DNA from: CAIJMU01 sp035530275
GTDB taxonomy: Bacteria > Spirochaetota > Spirochaetia > Treponematales > Rectinemataceae
NCBI GenBank assembly: GCA_035530275.1
Contig: DATKVC010000009.1
Coordinates: 67,694 to 131,693, forward strand
Direction of reading: 5' to 3'
Length of the DNA stretch: 64,000 bases
Positions 41,349-50,429 of the stretch are shown piece after piece (position 1 is the first letter of the stretch; the number at the start of each line of letters is the position of its first letter). Below the pieces are notes generated by a model, which had not been told where the DNA came from, ran no database searches, and was given only the letters and a program-made list of their open reading frames with translations. The translations under genes and the position numbers were made by a program.

Positions 41349-43247
41349 TTATCCCAGGGCCGCGATGGCGGCGATGACGATGACGCCCAGCGTCATGGCG
41401 AATAGGTAGAAGACCGTGTTGCCGGTTTGGATGCGACGCACCAACCTGCCGAGTCCGGCGAAGAGTCCCGCCCCTCCCCGGACGAGGCCGTCGACGCCGC
41501 GATCGTTCGCGGTGCCGAAGACCCAATTCGACAAGGCGAAAAGCGGCTTCACGATGAGGCTGTCGTACAACTCGTCGATGCGGAACTTTTCGAGGGACCA
41601 GCGCGCGAGGCCCTTCACCGTGCTGTCCTCTCCCGGAACCTGGGCCTTGGGCCCGTATCTCCAGGCGGCGAGGCCGAAGCCCGCCAGGGCGACTAGCACC
41701 GAGATGCCCATGAGGAGCCATTCGGTCCCTGCGCCGAGGGAGCTTTCATAGGCCCCTGCCGAGGGGGCGAGGAAGTTGCCGAGTATATTCGGCAAGCCGA
41801 AGACGGCGGGCAGGCCGAGGAATCCCGAACCGATCGAGCCGACCGCGAGGAGGACGAGGGGAAGGGTCATGGTCGCGGGCGATTCGTGGGGATGGACCCC
41901 TTCCTTGACCCGCGATGGGCCATGGAAGACGAGGACGAAGAGCCTACCCATGTAGAAGGCCGTGACGAAGGCGGCGAAGACTCCCACAGCCCAGAGGAGG
42001 GGGGAGCGCTCGAAGGCCGCCGCGAGGATCGAATCCTTGGAGAAGAAACCGGCGAAGGGCGGTATGCCCGAGATGGCCAAGGTACCAACGAGGAAGGTTA
42101 GGTAGGTGATGGGCAGTTTCTTGCGGAGGCCGCCCATCCTCCTGATGTCCTGCTCGCCCGAGAGTGCGTGGATCACCGAGCCGGCCCCGAGGAAGAGGAG
42201 GGCCTTGAAGAAGGCGTGAGTAAAGACGTGGAAGTAGCCCGTGCCGTAGGCGCCCACGCCGAGGGCGAGGAACATGTAGCCGAGCTGGCTCACCGTCGAG
42301 TAGGCGAGGACCTTCTTGATGTCGCGCTGGGTGAGGGCGATGAGTCCCGCCCAGACGGCGGTGGCGAGGCCGACGACGGCGATGAGGGTGAGGCTGGCCG
42401 GCGCGAGATCGTAGAGGACATGCGAGCGGATCACCATGTAGATGCCCGCCGTCACCATGGTAGCGGCATGGATGAGGGCGGAGACGGGCGTGGGGCCGGC
42501 CATCGCATCGGGAAGCCAGGTGTAGAGGGGAATCTGGGCGCTCTTGCCCATGGCTCCCACGAAGAGGAGGACCGTGATCAGGGTGAGGACAGGAGTGCCG
42601 GAGGCCATGCTCGAGGCCTTGGCGAAGACGGTGCCGAAGGAGAGGCTTCCGAATGTGGCCAGCATCGCGAAGAGGCCGAGGAGGAAGCCGAGATCGCCGA
42701 TCCGGTTCATCACGAAGGCCTTCACGGCCGCGCCGTTGTAGTCGTCGCGGGTGAACCAGAAGCCGATGAGGAGGTAGGAGCAGAGACCCACGCCCTCCCA
42801 TCCCACGAACATCACCGCGTAGTTGTCGGCGAGGACGAGGATCAGCATCGAGAAGATGAAGAGGTTCATGAAGCTGAAGAAGCGCGGCGCTCCCTCGTCG
42901 TCATGCATGTAGCCGATGCTGTAGAGGTGGATGAGGGCGCCCACTCCCGTCACGACGAGGGTCATGATGAGGGCGAGTGGATCGAGCTGGAGTCCGAAGG
43001 AGAGGTCGAGCCCCGCGACGGGGAGCCAGTCGAAGAGCCTGAGATCGAGGCCCTCGCCGTATCCGGCGGCGAAGCCGTCCGGATGCGCCAGCAAAAGGGC
43101 GAGGGCGAGGGCGAAGGATCCAGCCGTCGCGATGGTGGCGAGCCAACCCGAGACGCCCCGACCGAGTCGTTTGCCGAAGAGCCCCGTGACGAGGAATCCG
43201 GCGAGCGGCAGGGCAGGGATCAGGCCGAGAAGTGCGGTTTCGTTCAT
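41349..43247 (-). CDS. nuoL: NADH-quinone oxidoreductase subunit L
   Basis: A 632-residue subunit with about 16 transmembrane segments, including the C-terminal part that forms the long lateral amphipathic helix of complex I. Typical segments are YAVMFVGWEGVGLCSYLLIGFWF (channel Glu), VNRIGDLGFLLG-type MNRIGDLGFLLGLFAML, AQIPLYTWLPDAMAGPTPVSALIHAATMV and KKVLAYSTVSQLGYMFLALG. Length and motifs are normal. It lies 10 bp downstream of nuoK and is followed by nuoM. Confidence 0.96.
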   Translation of the reverse strand: MNETALLGLIPALPLAGFLVTGLFGKRLGRGVSGWLATIATAGSFALALALLLAHPDGFAAGYGEGLDLRLFDWLPVAGLDLSFGLQLDPLALIMTLVVTGVGALIHLYSIGYMHDDEGAPRFFSFMNLFIFSMLILVLADNYAVMFVGWEGVGLCSYLLIGFWFTRDDYNGAAVKAFVMNRIGDLGFLLGLFAMLATFGSLSFGTVFAKASSMASGTPVLTLITVLLFVGAMGKSAQIPLYTWLPDAMAGPTPVSALIHAATMVTAGIYMVIRSHVLYDLAPASLTLIAVVGLATAVWAGLIALTQRDIKKVLAYSTVSQLGYMFLALGVGAYGTGYFHVFTHAFFKALLFLGAGSVIHALSGEQDIRRMGGLRKKLPITYLTFLVGTLAISGIPPFAGFFSKDSILAAAFERSPLLWAVGVFAAFVTAFYMGRLFVLVFHGPSRVKEGVHPHESPATMTLPLVLLAVGSIGSGFLGLPAVFGLPNILGNFLAPSAGAYESSLGAGTEWLLMGISVLVALAGFGLAAWRYGPKAQVPGEDSTVKGLARWSLEKFRIDELYDSLIVKPLFALSNWVFGTANDRGVDGLVRGGAGLFAGLGRLVRRIQTGNTVFYLFAMTLGVIVIAAIAALG

Positions 43248-43257
43248 GCGCTGTTCC

Positions 43258-43566
43258 TTAGCCCTTGAGATTGCGGTAGTGGTTGATGTCGATCGAACGG
43301 CTGTTCCGGTAGATCATCGTGAGGATGGCGAGTCCGGCGGCGATTTCCGCGGCGGCCACGAGCATGATGAAGAACACGAAAACCTGGCCGTCCGAGTCGC
43401 CCTTGAAGGCGGAGGTCGCCGCGAGGAGGATGTTGACCGCGTTCAGCATGAGCTCGATGCTCATCAGTATTATCAGGATATTGCGGCGGATAAGGACTCC
43501 CGCGACGCCCACCGAAAAGAGCGCGGTCGCGAGAAAGATGTAGTGATTGAGGGTGATTGCGCCCAT
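43258..43566 (-). CDS. nuoK: NADH-quinone oxidoreductase subunit K
   Basis: A 102-residue membrane subunit with three transmembrane helices. The conserved Glu in ILMSIELMLNAVNILL and a second in VAAAEIAAGLAIL form part of the proton path between the quinone site and the antiporter subunits. Length matches the family (about 100). It is separated from nuoJ by 1 bp. Confidence 0.95.
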   Translation of the reverse strand: MGAITLNHYIFLATALFSVGVAGVLIRRNILIILMSIELMLNAVNILLAATSAFKGDSDGQVFVFFIMLVAAAEIAAGLAILTMIYRNSRSIDINHYRNLKG

Positions 43567-43567
43567 G

Positions 43568-44080
43568 TCAGTCGACCCCTCCCTTCTTGCCGAGCGCCAC
43601 CGCCCCGACGAGGGCCGCGAGGAAGAGGACGCTCGAGAGTTCGAACGGTACGAGGAAATCCCTGAACAGGGCGAGCCCCAGCGGCTTCACGAGGCCCACC
43701 ATCGAGGTCTGGCCGACCTGGGCGAGGTCGCCGACCGCGGCCTCGGAGGAACGGCGGAGGGCCGCCACGAGGACGGTGAGGAGGAGGCCGCCTGACACGA
43801 TGCCGGCGAGCCGCGCCATGACCGAGGCCTTGTGCTGGGAGCTCTTGTTCAGGTTGAGAAGCATGATCACGTAGATGAAAAGGACCATGATGGCCCCCGC
43901 GTACACGATCAGGTTGACCGCCACCAGGAACTGGGCGTTCAGGAGGACGTAGTGACCCGTGATCGCGAAGAAGGCCACCACCATCCAAAGGACGCTCGAG
44001 ATCGGGCTGCGCGACAGGATCACGAGGAGGGCGGCCGCGAAGAGGAGGGCCGTGAGGGCATAAAAGGCGAAGGAGATCAT
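43568..44080 (-). CDS. nuoJ: NADH-quinone oxidoreductase subunit J
   Basis: A 170-residue membrane subunit with five predicted helices. The typical segments SPISSVLWMVVAFFAITGHYVLLNAQFLVAVNLIVYAGAIMVLFIYVIML contain the conserved pi-bulge helix region (GAIMVLFIYVIMLL). It links quinone chemistry to proton movement. Its ATG overlaps the nuoI stop (ATGA). Confidence 0.95.
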   Translation of the reverse strand: MISFAFYALTALLFAAALLVILSRSPISSVLWMVVAFFAITGHYVLLNAQFLVAVNLIVYAGAIMVLFIYVIMLLNLNKSSQHKASVMARLAGIVSGGLLLTVLVAALRRSSEAAVGDLAQVGQTSMVGLVKPLGLALFRDFLVPFELSSVLFLAALVGAVALGKKGGVD

Positions 44081-44733
44081 GCGTGTCCTCCCGCCGCCGT
44101 TCCGCCCGCGGCTTTTCCGTACAATTGGTTATGGGCATAGCCGGGCTTCTTCTTGAACGCGAGGACTTCGGGCGTCTGGCGCAGGCTCACGTCGACGGCA
44201 CCCACGGTGCCGAGGGCAGCTCCGGTGCCGAGTTCGCCAGGCTTCGCTTCGAGGAGCTTGTCTTTGCCGTAGATGAAGTTCTTCCGGAGGTCCTCCGTGG
44301 GCACGAGGCGGTTCGTGAGGAAGATGGCCTCCTTGGGGCAGGCTTCCTCGCAGAATCCGCAGTAGATGCAACGGAGCATGTTGATCTCGTAGACCGCGGC
44401 GTACTTCTCCTCGCGGTAGAGGGCCTCCTCGCCCGGCTTCCGCTCGGCGGCGGTCATCGTGATGGCCTCGGCGGGGCAGGCGAGGGCGCAGAGCCCGCAG
44501 GCGGTGCAGCGCTCGGCGCCCGCCTCGTCGCGCTTGAGCACCTGCATGCCGCGGTAGACGGGGGCCCGGGGACGGACGACCTCCGGATAGCTGAAGGTGA
44601 CCTTCTTCATGAAGAAGTGCTTGATGGTCACGGCGAGGCCGGAGACGATGGCGGGCAGGTAGATGCGCTCGATGAAACTCTGGCGCAGCTTCACCACCTG
44701 CTTGGATCGTGAAGTGATGGGGTTTATGGCCAT
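44077..44733 (-). CDS. nuoI: NADH-quinone oxidoreductase subunit I
   Basis: A 218-residue peripheral-arm subunit with two [4Fe-4S] clusters (N6a and N6b). The ligand motifs are CTACGLCALACPAEAI and CIYCGFCEEACPKEAI. It carries electrons toward NuoB. ATG 44733 is just after nuoH; an upstream open frame runs antisense-like and is not part of it. The last 60 or so residues (GTGAALGTVGAVDVSLRQTP) form a tail longer than in E. coli NuoI. Confidence 0.95.
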   Translation of the reverse strand: MAINPITSRSKQVVKLRQSFIERIYLPAIVSGLAVTIKHFFMKKVTFSYPEVVRPRAPVYRGMQVLKRDEAGAERCTACGLCALACPAEAITMTAAERKPGEEALYREEKYAAVYEINMLRCIYCGFCEEACPKEAIFLTNRLVPTEDLRKNFIYGKDKLLEAKPGELGTGAALGTVGAVDVSLRQTPEVLAFKKKPGYAHNQLYGKAAGGTAAGGHA

Positions 44734-44741
44734 GGCGAATC

Positions 44742-45773
44742 CTAATGGAACCCGCGGACGGCGACGACGCCGGCGGTCCAGAGCATGTTGACTATGGCGA
44801 GGGGGAAGAGTGCCTTCCACCCAAGATTCATGAGCTGGTCGTAGCGGAAGCGGGGGAGGGTCCAGCGCACCCACATGAAGAAAAACATAATTATGGAGAG
44901 TTTGACGAAGAGGACGACCACGCCGGCGAGGGCCAGGAGGTTCGGGCCGAGCCCGAGGCCGTCGAGGAGGGGCAGGGAGTAACCGCCGAAGAAGAGCGTC
45001 GCCATTATCGCCGAGGACACGAACATGTTGATGTACTCGGAGAAGAGGTAGAAGCCGAGCTTCATCGAGGAGTACTCGAGGTGGTAGCCGGCGACGAGCT
45101 CCGCCTCGCACTCCGCGAGGTCGAAGGGATGGCGGTTGCATTCCGCGAATGCGGTGATCAGGAAGACGAGGAAGCCGATGGGCTGGATGAAGACGTTCCA
45201 GTGCCAGCCCGCCTGGGCCGCGACGATGTCCTTGAGGCTCAGGCTGTTCGAGAGCATGACGACGGCGATGACCGACATGCCCATCGCGAGTTCGTAGCTG
45301 ATCATCTGGCTCGAGGCGCGGAGCGCGCCCATCAGGGAGTACTTGTTGTTGCTCGCCCAGCCGCCGACCATGATGCCGTAGACGCCGAGGCTCACCGCGG
45401 CGAAGACGTAGAGGATGGCGACGTTGAGGTCCGCCATCTGCAGCTGGAAGGTATGGCCGAAGAGGGTGATGGGACTTCCCCAGGGGATGACGGCGCTCGT
45501 GATGAGGGCCGTGCCCATCGAGATGCCCGGGCCGAGGATGAAGAGGAAGCGGTTCGCCGTCGCGGGCATCATCTCTTCCTTGAAGAAGAGCTTGCCGCCG
45601 TCGGCGATGGGCTGGAGGATGCCGAAGGGCCCGTTGCGGTTCGGGCCCAGGCGGTCCTGTATGAAGCCGGCCACCTTGCGTTCGACGTAGGTGGCGTACA
45701 TGGCAACGATGAAGCTCACCGCGACGATGAGGACGCCGAGGACGAGCTTCTCGATCAGGAATAGCAGATCCAT
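44742..45773 (-). CDS. nuoH: NADH-quinone oxidoreductase subunit H
   Basis: A 343-residue membrane subunit with eight or nine helices that forms much of the quinone chamber. Diagnostic blocks are YVERKVAGFIQDRLGPNRNGPFG, GGWASNNKYSLMGALRASSQMISYEL, DLAECEAELVAGYHLEYSSMKLGFYLFSEY and WVRWTLPRFRYDQLMNLGWK. The conserved acidic residues are present. The ATG at 45773 follows the nuoG stop by 4 bp. Confidence 0.96.
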   Translation of the reverse strand: MDLLFLIEKLVLGVLIVAVSFIVAMYATYVERKVAGFIQDRLGPNRNGPFGILQPIADGGKLFFKEEMMPATANRFLFILGPGISMGTALITSAVIPWGSPITLFGHTFQLQMADLNVAILYVFAAVSLGVYGIMVGGWASNNKYSLMGALRASSQMISYELAMGMSVIAVVMLSNSLSLKDIVAAQAGWHWNVFIQPIGFLVFLITAFAECNRHPFDLAECEAELVAGYHLEYSSMKLGFYLFSEYINMFVSSAIMATLFFGGYSLPLLDGLGLGPNLLALAGVVVLFVKLSIIMFFFMWVRWTLPRFRYDQLMNLGWKALFPLAIVNMLWTAGVVAVRGFH

Positions 45774-45777
45774 CACG

Positions 45778-46815
45778 TCACCCCGAAATGAGGGCCGCGG
45801 GATCGGCCCCGATCGCGTCGGACCATGCCGGCGCGCCTGCCTTGGCCGCCAATTCGGCGCGCGCGGCAAGTTGTTTCTCCGTCACGGTCAGGAGCTGGCG
45901 AAGTTCCCCGTAGTGATTCTGTCCGATGACCGAGGCGCGGGCGACGGTCCGCGGCGCCTCGAAGCTCCAGTCGGATTTTTCCTTCCGCTCGAAGCGGCAT
46001 TCGTCGCAGATCCAATCCTCGACCTCTCCATAGGCGTCGCGGCGGGCCGTGACGCGGACGACATCGTCGCCCTTCATCCAGGCGACGGCCTTGCCTGAGC
46101 ATTTTGAGCAGGATCGATGGACATCCATGGGCTTGAGGAACCAGACGCGGCTCTTGAAACGTGCAGTCTTGTCGGTGAGGGCGCCCACCGGGCAGACGTC
46201 GATGACGTTGCCGATGAAGTCCCCCTGCATGCTGTTCTTGATGTAGGTGCCGATCTCGGCGGCGTCGCCTCGGTTGAGGACGCCGTGGACGCGCCGGCCG
46301 TTGACCTGGTCGGCGGTGTAGACGCAGCGGAAGCACATGATGCAGCGATTCATGTGGAGCTGTATCTTTTCGCCGATGTCGATCTTCTCGAAGGTGCGCT
46401 TCGGGAACTCGTAGCGCGACTCGGCGAGGCCGTGGGCGTAGGAGAGGTCCTGGAGATCGCACTCTCCGGCCTGGTCGCAGATCGGGCAGTCGAGGGGATG
46501 GTTGATGAGGAGGAACTCGACGATGCCCTTCCTCGCGTCGAGGACCTCGGGGCTCGTGATGTTCTCCACGACCATGCCGTCGGCGACGGGCGTCGAGCAG
46601 GAGGCCTGGAGCTTGGGCGCGGGTCGGGGATTGCTCGCGCTCTGTTGGGCGACCTTGACGAGGCAGGTGCGGCACTTGCCGCCCGAGCCCTTGAGCTTGG
46701 AGTAGTAGCACATGGCCGGCGGGACGATGTCGCCGCCGATCTGCCTGGCCGCGTTGAGGATCGAGGTGCCGGGGGCTACCTCGATCTCGTGACCGTCGAT
46801 GGTGATCTTGGGCAT
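45778..46815 (-). CDS. nuoG: NADH-quinone oxidoreductase subunit G, short form
   Basis: A 345-residue iron-sulfur subunit, far shorter than the roughly 900 residues of E. coli NuoG. Present are the [2Fe-2S] site (CYYSKLKG...CRTCLV), the N5 site (HPLDCPICDQAGECDLQD) and the N4 site (CIMCFRCV with CPVGAL). The first part of the next domain follows, with CSKC and WICDECRF. The protein ends 90 residues later, so the large molybdopterin-oxidoreductase-like domain is absent. The gene has no frameshift and is followed closely by nuoH, so the short form looks natural rather than broken. ATG 46815 gives the normal N-terminus MPKITIDGHEIEV. Confidence 0.92.
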   Translation of the reverse strand: MPKITIDGHEIEVAPGTSILNAARQIGGDIVPPAMCYYSKLKGSGGKCRTCLVKVAQQSASNPRPAPKLQASCSTPVADGMVVENITSPEVLDARKGIVEFLLINHPLDCPICDQAGECDLQDLSYAHGLAESRYEFPKRTFEKIDIGEKIQLHMNRCIMCFRCVYTADQVNGRRVHGVLNRGDAAEIGTYIKNSMQGDFIGNVIDVCPVGALTDKTARFKSRVWFLKPMDVHRSCSKCSGKAVAWMKGDDVVRVTARRDAYGEVEDWICDECRFERKEKSDWSFEAPRTVARASVIGQNHYGELRQLLTVTEKQLAARAELAAKAGAPAWSDAIGADPAALISG

Positions 46816-46822
46816 GGGTACC

Positions 46823-48172
46823 TCAGGATGGCCGCGCGATGGGGGCGGCGACATTGTGTTTCGGGTCCCGCACCTTCTCGGGGAAGCGCACGTGATACTC
46901 GAATTCGTGGCGGAAGTGTCGGACGTGACTCGCGACCGGCCAGGCCGCGGCGTCGCCGAGGGGGCAGATCGTATTGCCTTCTATGTGCTTGGCGATGTCG
47001 ACGAGGAGGTCGATGTCCGACATCTTTCCTTCGCCGGCCTCGAGGCGGTGGAGGATCTTCTCGAGCCAACCCGTGCCCTCTCGGCAGGGCGAGCACTGGC
47101 CGCAGGACTCGTGGTGGTAGAAACGCGAGAGGTTCCAGAGATTGCGCACCATGCAGGCGCTGTCGTCCATCGCGAAGAGGCCGCCCGATCCGAGCTGGGT
47201 GCCCGTGGCGAAGCCGCCGTCGGCGAGGCTCTCGTAGCTCATCATCCGGCTCGCGCCGGAGGCGGTCTTCATAAATAGGTCGATCGGGAGGACGGGGACG
47301 CTCGAGCCGCCGGGGATGACGGCCTTGAAGGGCCTGCCGTTGGAAGGGCCGCCGCAGAACTCGTCGGAGTAGAGGAACTCCTCGCAGCTCACCTTGCCGA
47401 GCTCGATCTCGTAGACCCCCGGCCTCTTGATGTGGCCCGAGGCGGAGATGAGCTTGGTGCCCGTGCTCGGCTTGACGCCGAGGGCCGCGTAGGCCGCGCC
47501 GCTCATCGCGACGATGTAGGGCACGGTCGCGATCGTCTCGACGTTGTTGACCACGGTCGGGCTCGCGTAGAGGCCCTGGACGGCGGGGAAGGGCGGCTTG
47601 ATGCGCGGATTGCCGCGCTTGCCCTCGAGGCTCTCGAGGAGGGCCGTCTCCTCGCCGCAGATGTAGGCGCCGGCGCCGGGATGGACCGAAAGCTCGAGGT
47701 CGTATCCCGTGCCGAGGATGTTCTTGCCGAGGTAGCCCGCCGCGTATGCCTCGGCGATGGCCTTTTCGAGTATCCGCAGGATGTACATGTACTCGCCGCG
47801 GATATAGATGTAGGAACGATTCGCCCCGATGGCATAGCTCGAGACGATCATGCCCTCGATGAGCTGGTGGGGCATGCGCTCCATGATGTAGCGATCCTTG
47901 AAGGTTCCCGGCTCCGATTCGTCGGCGTTGCAGACGAGATAGCTGGGCTTGCCCGTGTTCTTGGCGAGGAAGGACCACTTGAGACCCGCGGGGAAGCCCG
48001 CGCCGCCGCGGCCGCGGAGACCCGAATCCTTGATCTGGTCGAGGATGGCCTCGGGGCTCTTGCCCTTGAGGATCGCTTCGGTCTTCTGATAGCCGCCGAG
48101 GCTCTTCCAGCCCGCGAGGGTCGCGGCTTCGGCTTTTTCGGCGTGTTCGAGGAGGAGTTTCATCTGGCCCAT
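46823..48172 (-). CDS. nuoF: NADH-quinone oxidoreductase subunit F
   Basis: A 449-residue NADH-binding subunit. The FMN/NADH site reads GLRGRGGAGFPAGLKW with NADESEPGTFKDR, and a further conserved block is YICGEETALLESLEGKRGNPR. The C-terminal [4Fe-4S] N3 site is HESCGQCSPCREG plus the later Cys in GNTICPLGD. It takes electrons from NADH into the chain. ATG 48172 lies 2 nt past the nuoE stop. Length matches the family. Confidence 0.96.
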   Translation of the reverse strand: MGQMKLLLEHAEKAEAATLAGWKSLGGYQKTEAILKGKSPEAILDQIKDSGLRGRGGAGFPAGLKWSFLAKNTGKPSYLVCNADESEPGTFKDRYIMERMPHQLIEGMIVSSYAIGANRSYIYIRGEYMYILRILEKAIAEAYAAGYLGKNILGTGYDLELSVHPGAGAYICGEETALLESLEGKRGNPRIKPPFPAVQGLYASPTVVNNVETIATVPYIVAMSGAAYAALGVKPSTGTKLISASGHIKRPGVYEIELGKVSCEEFLYSDEFCGGPSNGRPFKAVIPGGSSVPVLPIDLFMKTASGASRMMSYESLADGGFATGTQLGSGGLFAMDDSACMVRNLWNLSRFYHHESCGQCSPCREGTGWLEKILHRLEAGEGKMSDIDLLVDIAKHIEGNTICPLGDAAAWPVASHVRHFRHEFEYHVRFPEKVRDPKHNVAAPIARPS

Positions 48173-48174
48173 CT

Positions 48175-48696
48175 TCACGCCCCCGCCTTGGTCGCGAAAC
48201 CCGCTTCGCGACGCAGCTCGGCGAGAAGGGCGTCGGCCTTCTCGCCGTTCATCAGCTCGTGATATTTCTCGCCGACCTGGATGACCGGGCCCATGCCGCA
48301 GGCGCCGAGGCACTCGGTGCTCTTGAGGGTGAAGAGTCCGTCGGGCGTCGTCTCGCCGTTCTTGATGCCGAGCCTGGCTTCGAGATGGGCGATGAGATCA
48401 TCCGAACCGTTCAGGGCGCAGGGACCCGTGCGGCAGGGCTCGAGGAGGAAGCGGCCCACGGGCTTGGTGTTGAACATCGAGTAGAAACCCGCGACCTCGT
48501 ACACTTCGATCGGGGTAATTGATAGGAGCGTCGCGACATAGTCCATCACCGGAACCGAGAGCCAGCCGCCGAATTCGCGTTGGGCGAGATGGAGGGCCGG
48601 GATCAAGGCGGACTTTTGCCGACCTTCCGGATAGCGCGCGACGATGCGGCCGAGTTCCTCGAGGGCCGCAGGCGAGAACTGGGGCGAGTCAGGCAT
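48175..48696 (-). CDS. nuoE: NADH-quinone oxidoreductase subunit E
   Basis: A 173-residue thioredoxin-like subunit with the N1a [2Fe-2S] cluster. Ligands are in CRTGPCALNG and CLGACGMGPVIQVGEKYHE. It pairs with NuoF in the NADH dehydrogenase module. Its start overlaps the nuoD stop by 8 bp. Confidence 0.95.
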   Translation of the reverse strand: MPDSPQFSPAALEELGRIVARYPEGRQKSALIPALHLAQREFGGWLSVPVMDYVATLLSITPIEVYEVAGFYSMFNTKPVGRFLLEPCRTGPCALNGSDDLIAHLEARLGIKNGETTPDGLFTLKSTECLGACGMGPVIQVGEKYHELMNGEKADALLAELRREAGFATKAGA

Positions 48697-49921
48697 CGAG
48701 TTCCCCCGCGATGATGTTCAGGCTCGACATCGTGACGATCGCGTCCGACAGGAGGGCGCCGCGAATCATCTCGGGATAGGCCTGGTAGTAGATGAAACAG
48801 GGACGGCGGAAATGCAGGCGCGCTGGCGTCCTGCCCCCGTCGCTGAAAAGGTAGAAACCGAGTTCGCCGTTTCCGGCCTCGATGGAGTGGTAGATCTGTC
48901 GAACCGGAACCTCGGTCTCGCCCATCACGATCTTGAAGTGGTGGATGAGGGGCTCCATGGCCGAATAGACGGCTTCCTTCGGAGGGAGGACCCACTCGGG
49001 CGCTTCGGCGCGGTAGACCGACGGATCCTCGTCCTTGAGCTTGACGAGGGCCTGGCGGATGATGGACACCGATTGGCGGATCTCCTCCTGGCGGACCATG
49101 AAGCGGTCGTAGGTCGCGCCGGCCGTTCCCACCGGCACGATGAAGTCGAATTCCTCGTACAAGGAATAGGGATGGGCGACGCGGACGTCGTAGTCGACGC
49201 CGGCGGCGCGGAGGTTCGGACCGGTGAAGCCGTAGGCCAAGGCCCGCTCCCCGGAGATCGGGCCGACGCCCATCGTGCGGTCCATGAAGATGCGATTGCG
49301 GGCGAGGAGTCCGTCGAACTCTTCGAAGGCCTTGGGAAAGTCCTTGAGAAAGCGATCGAGCTTCGCCCAGGTGTCCGGCGTGAAGTTGCGCTCGAGGCCC
49401 CCGACCCGCCCTATGTTCGTGGTCAGACGGGCGCCGCAGACGCTCTCGAAGATCTCGTAGATGTACTCGCGCCACTCCATGACGTACATGAAGCCGGTAA
49501 GGGCGCCCGTGTCGGCGCCGATGATCGAGTCGCAGATGAGATGGTCGGCGATGCGCGACAGCTCCATGATGATGACGCGGAGGAGCTTGGCCCTGCGCGG
49601 CACCTCGAGATCGATGAGCTTTTCGACCGTCATGTGCCAGCCCATGTTGTTGAGGGGCGAGGAGCAGTAGTTGAGTCGGTCCGTGAGGGTCGTGATCTGG
49701 TAGAGGGGCCTTCGCTCGGCGATCTTCTCGAAGGCGCGGTGGATGTAGCCGACCGTCTGCTCGGCATCCACGACGATCTCCCCGTCCATCTTGAGGATGT
49801 TCTGGAAGATGCCGTGGGTGGCGGGATGGGTCGGCCCGAGGTTGAGGGTGAAGTAGCCCTTCTCGTCGGGGCCCGAGGCGAGTTGCGTGACGCCGGGCAA
49901 TGAAGTCGTTGGTGTTGCCAT
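48689..49921 (-). CDS. nuoD: NADH-quinone oxidoreductase subunit D
   Basis: A 410-residue 49-kDa-type subunit that lines the quinone pocket. Landmarks are TLNLGPTHPATHGIFQ with the quinone-site His, GYIHRAFEKIAE, DRLNYCSSPLNNMGWHM and the C-terminal DAIVTMSSLNIIAGELDA. Separate nuoC and nuoD genes are present, unlike the fused nuoCD of E. coli. The gene follows nuoC by 4 bp. Confidence 0.96.
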   Translation of the reverse strand: MATPTTSLPGVTQLASGPDEKGYFTLNLGPTHPATHGIFQNILKMDGEIVVDAEQTVGYIHRAFEKIAERRPLYQITTLTDRLNYCSSPLNNMGWHMTVEKLIDLEVPRRAKLLRVIIMELSRIADHLICDSIIGADTGALTGFMYVMEWREYIYEIFESVCGARLTTNIGRVGGLERNFTPDTWAKLDRFLKDFPKAFEEFDGLLARNRIFMDRTMGVGPISGERALAYGFTGPNLRAAGVDYDVRVAHPYSLYEEFDFIVPVGTAGATYDRFMVRQEEIRQSVSIIRQALVKLKDEDPSVYRAEAPEWVLPPKEAVYSAMEPLIHHFKIVMGETEVPVRQIYHSIEAGNGELGFYLFSDGGRTPARLHFRRPCFIYYQAYPEMIRGALLSDAIVTMSSLNIIAGELDA

Positions 49922-49925
49922 GCTG

Positions 49926-50429
49926 CTATCTTCCGAACATGCGATCGTCTTTGTCGTCGCGCGACAGGTCTTCGAGGGGGAAGTCCTTGCGCATCGGAAA
50001 GGCGGTCATCGTTTCGATGTTGAGAATCCGCTTCAGGTTGGGATGTCCGGCGAAGCGAATGCCGTAGAAATCGTAGGCCTCGCGCTCCATCCAGTTCGCC
50101 GTGGGGAAGATCGGCGTGATGCTGCGGAGCTCGGGGCTTTCGATGGGGAAGCTCAGGGTGAGGCGGAGTCGCTGACCTGTCCACATATTATAGAGGAGAA
50201 CCTGCAATCCCAGCCGCTCGCTCTCGCCCTTCTCGGCCGGATAATGCATGCCGAAGAGGGTGGTGAGGAAGCGGAAGGCGAGCTTCTCGTCCTTGTAGAG
50301 GGCATCGACTATCTCATAGAGATCGTCGGCCTTGATGCCTATCGTCGGCACGTCGTCGGCCTCGTGCGAAAGGATCCTGTCGCCGAGGACTCGGCGCAGT
50401 TCCGTGAGAAGGGTTTCTTCCATCATCAT
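49926..50429 (-). CDS. nuoC: NADH-quinone oxidoreductase subunit C
   Basis: A 167-residue 30-kDa-type subunit. The family signature is NWMEREAYDFYGIRFAGHPNLKRIL followed by PMRKDFPLED. It forms part of the connecting arm. The start consists of three ATG codons in a row; the first overlaps the nuoB stop (ATGA), and any of the three could be used. Confidence 0.94.
   Translation of the reverse strand: MMMEETLLTELRRVLGDRILSHEADDVPTIGIKADDLYEIVDALYKDEKLAFRFLTTLFGMHYPAEKGESERLGLQVLLYNMWTGQRLRLTLSFPIESPELRSITPIFPTANWMEREAYDFYGIRFAGHPNLKRILNIETMTAFPMRKDFPLEDLSRDDKDDRMFGR

Noticed and set aside
40086..41405. 439-codon plus-strand frame across nuoM
   Set aside because: Its product is an Asp/Glu/Gly-rich artefact of antisense codon bias in a membrane-protein gene.
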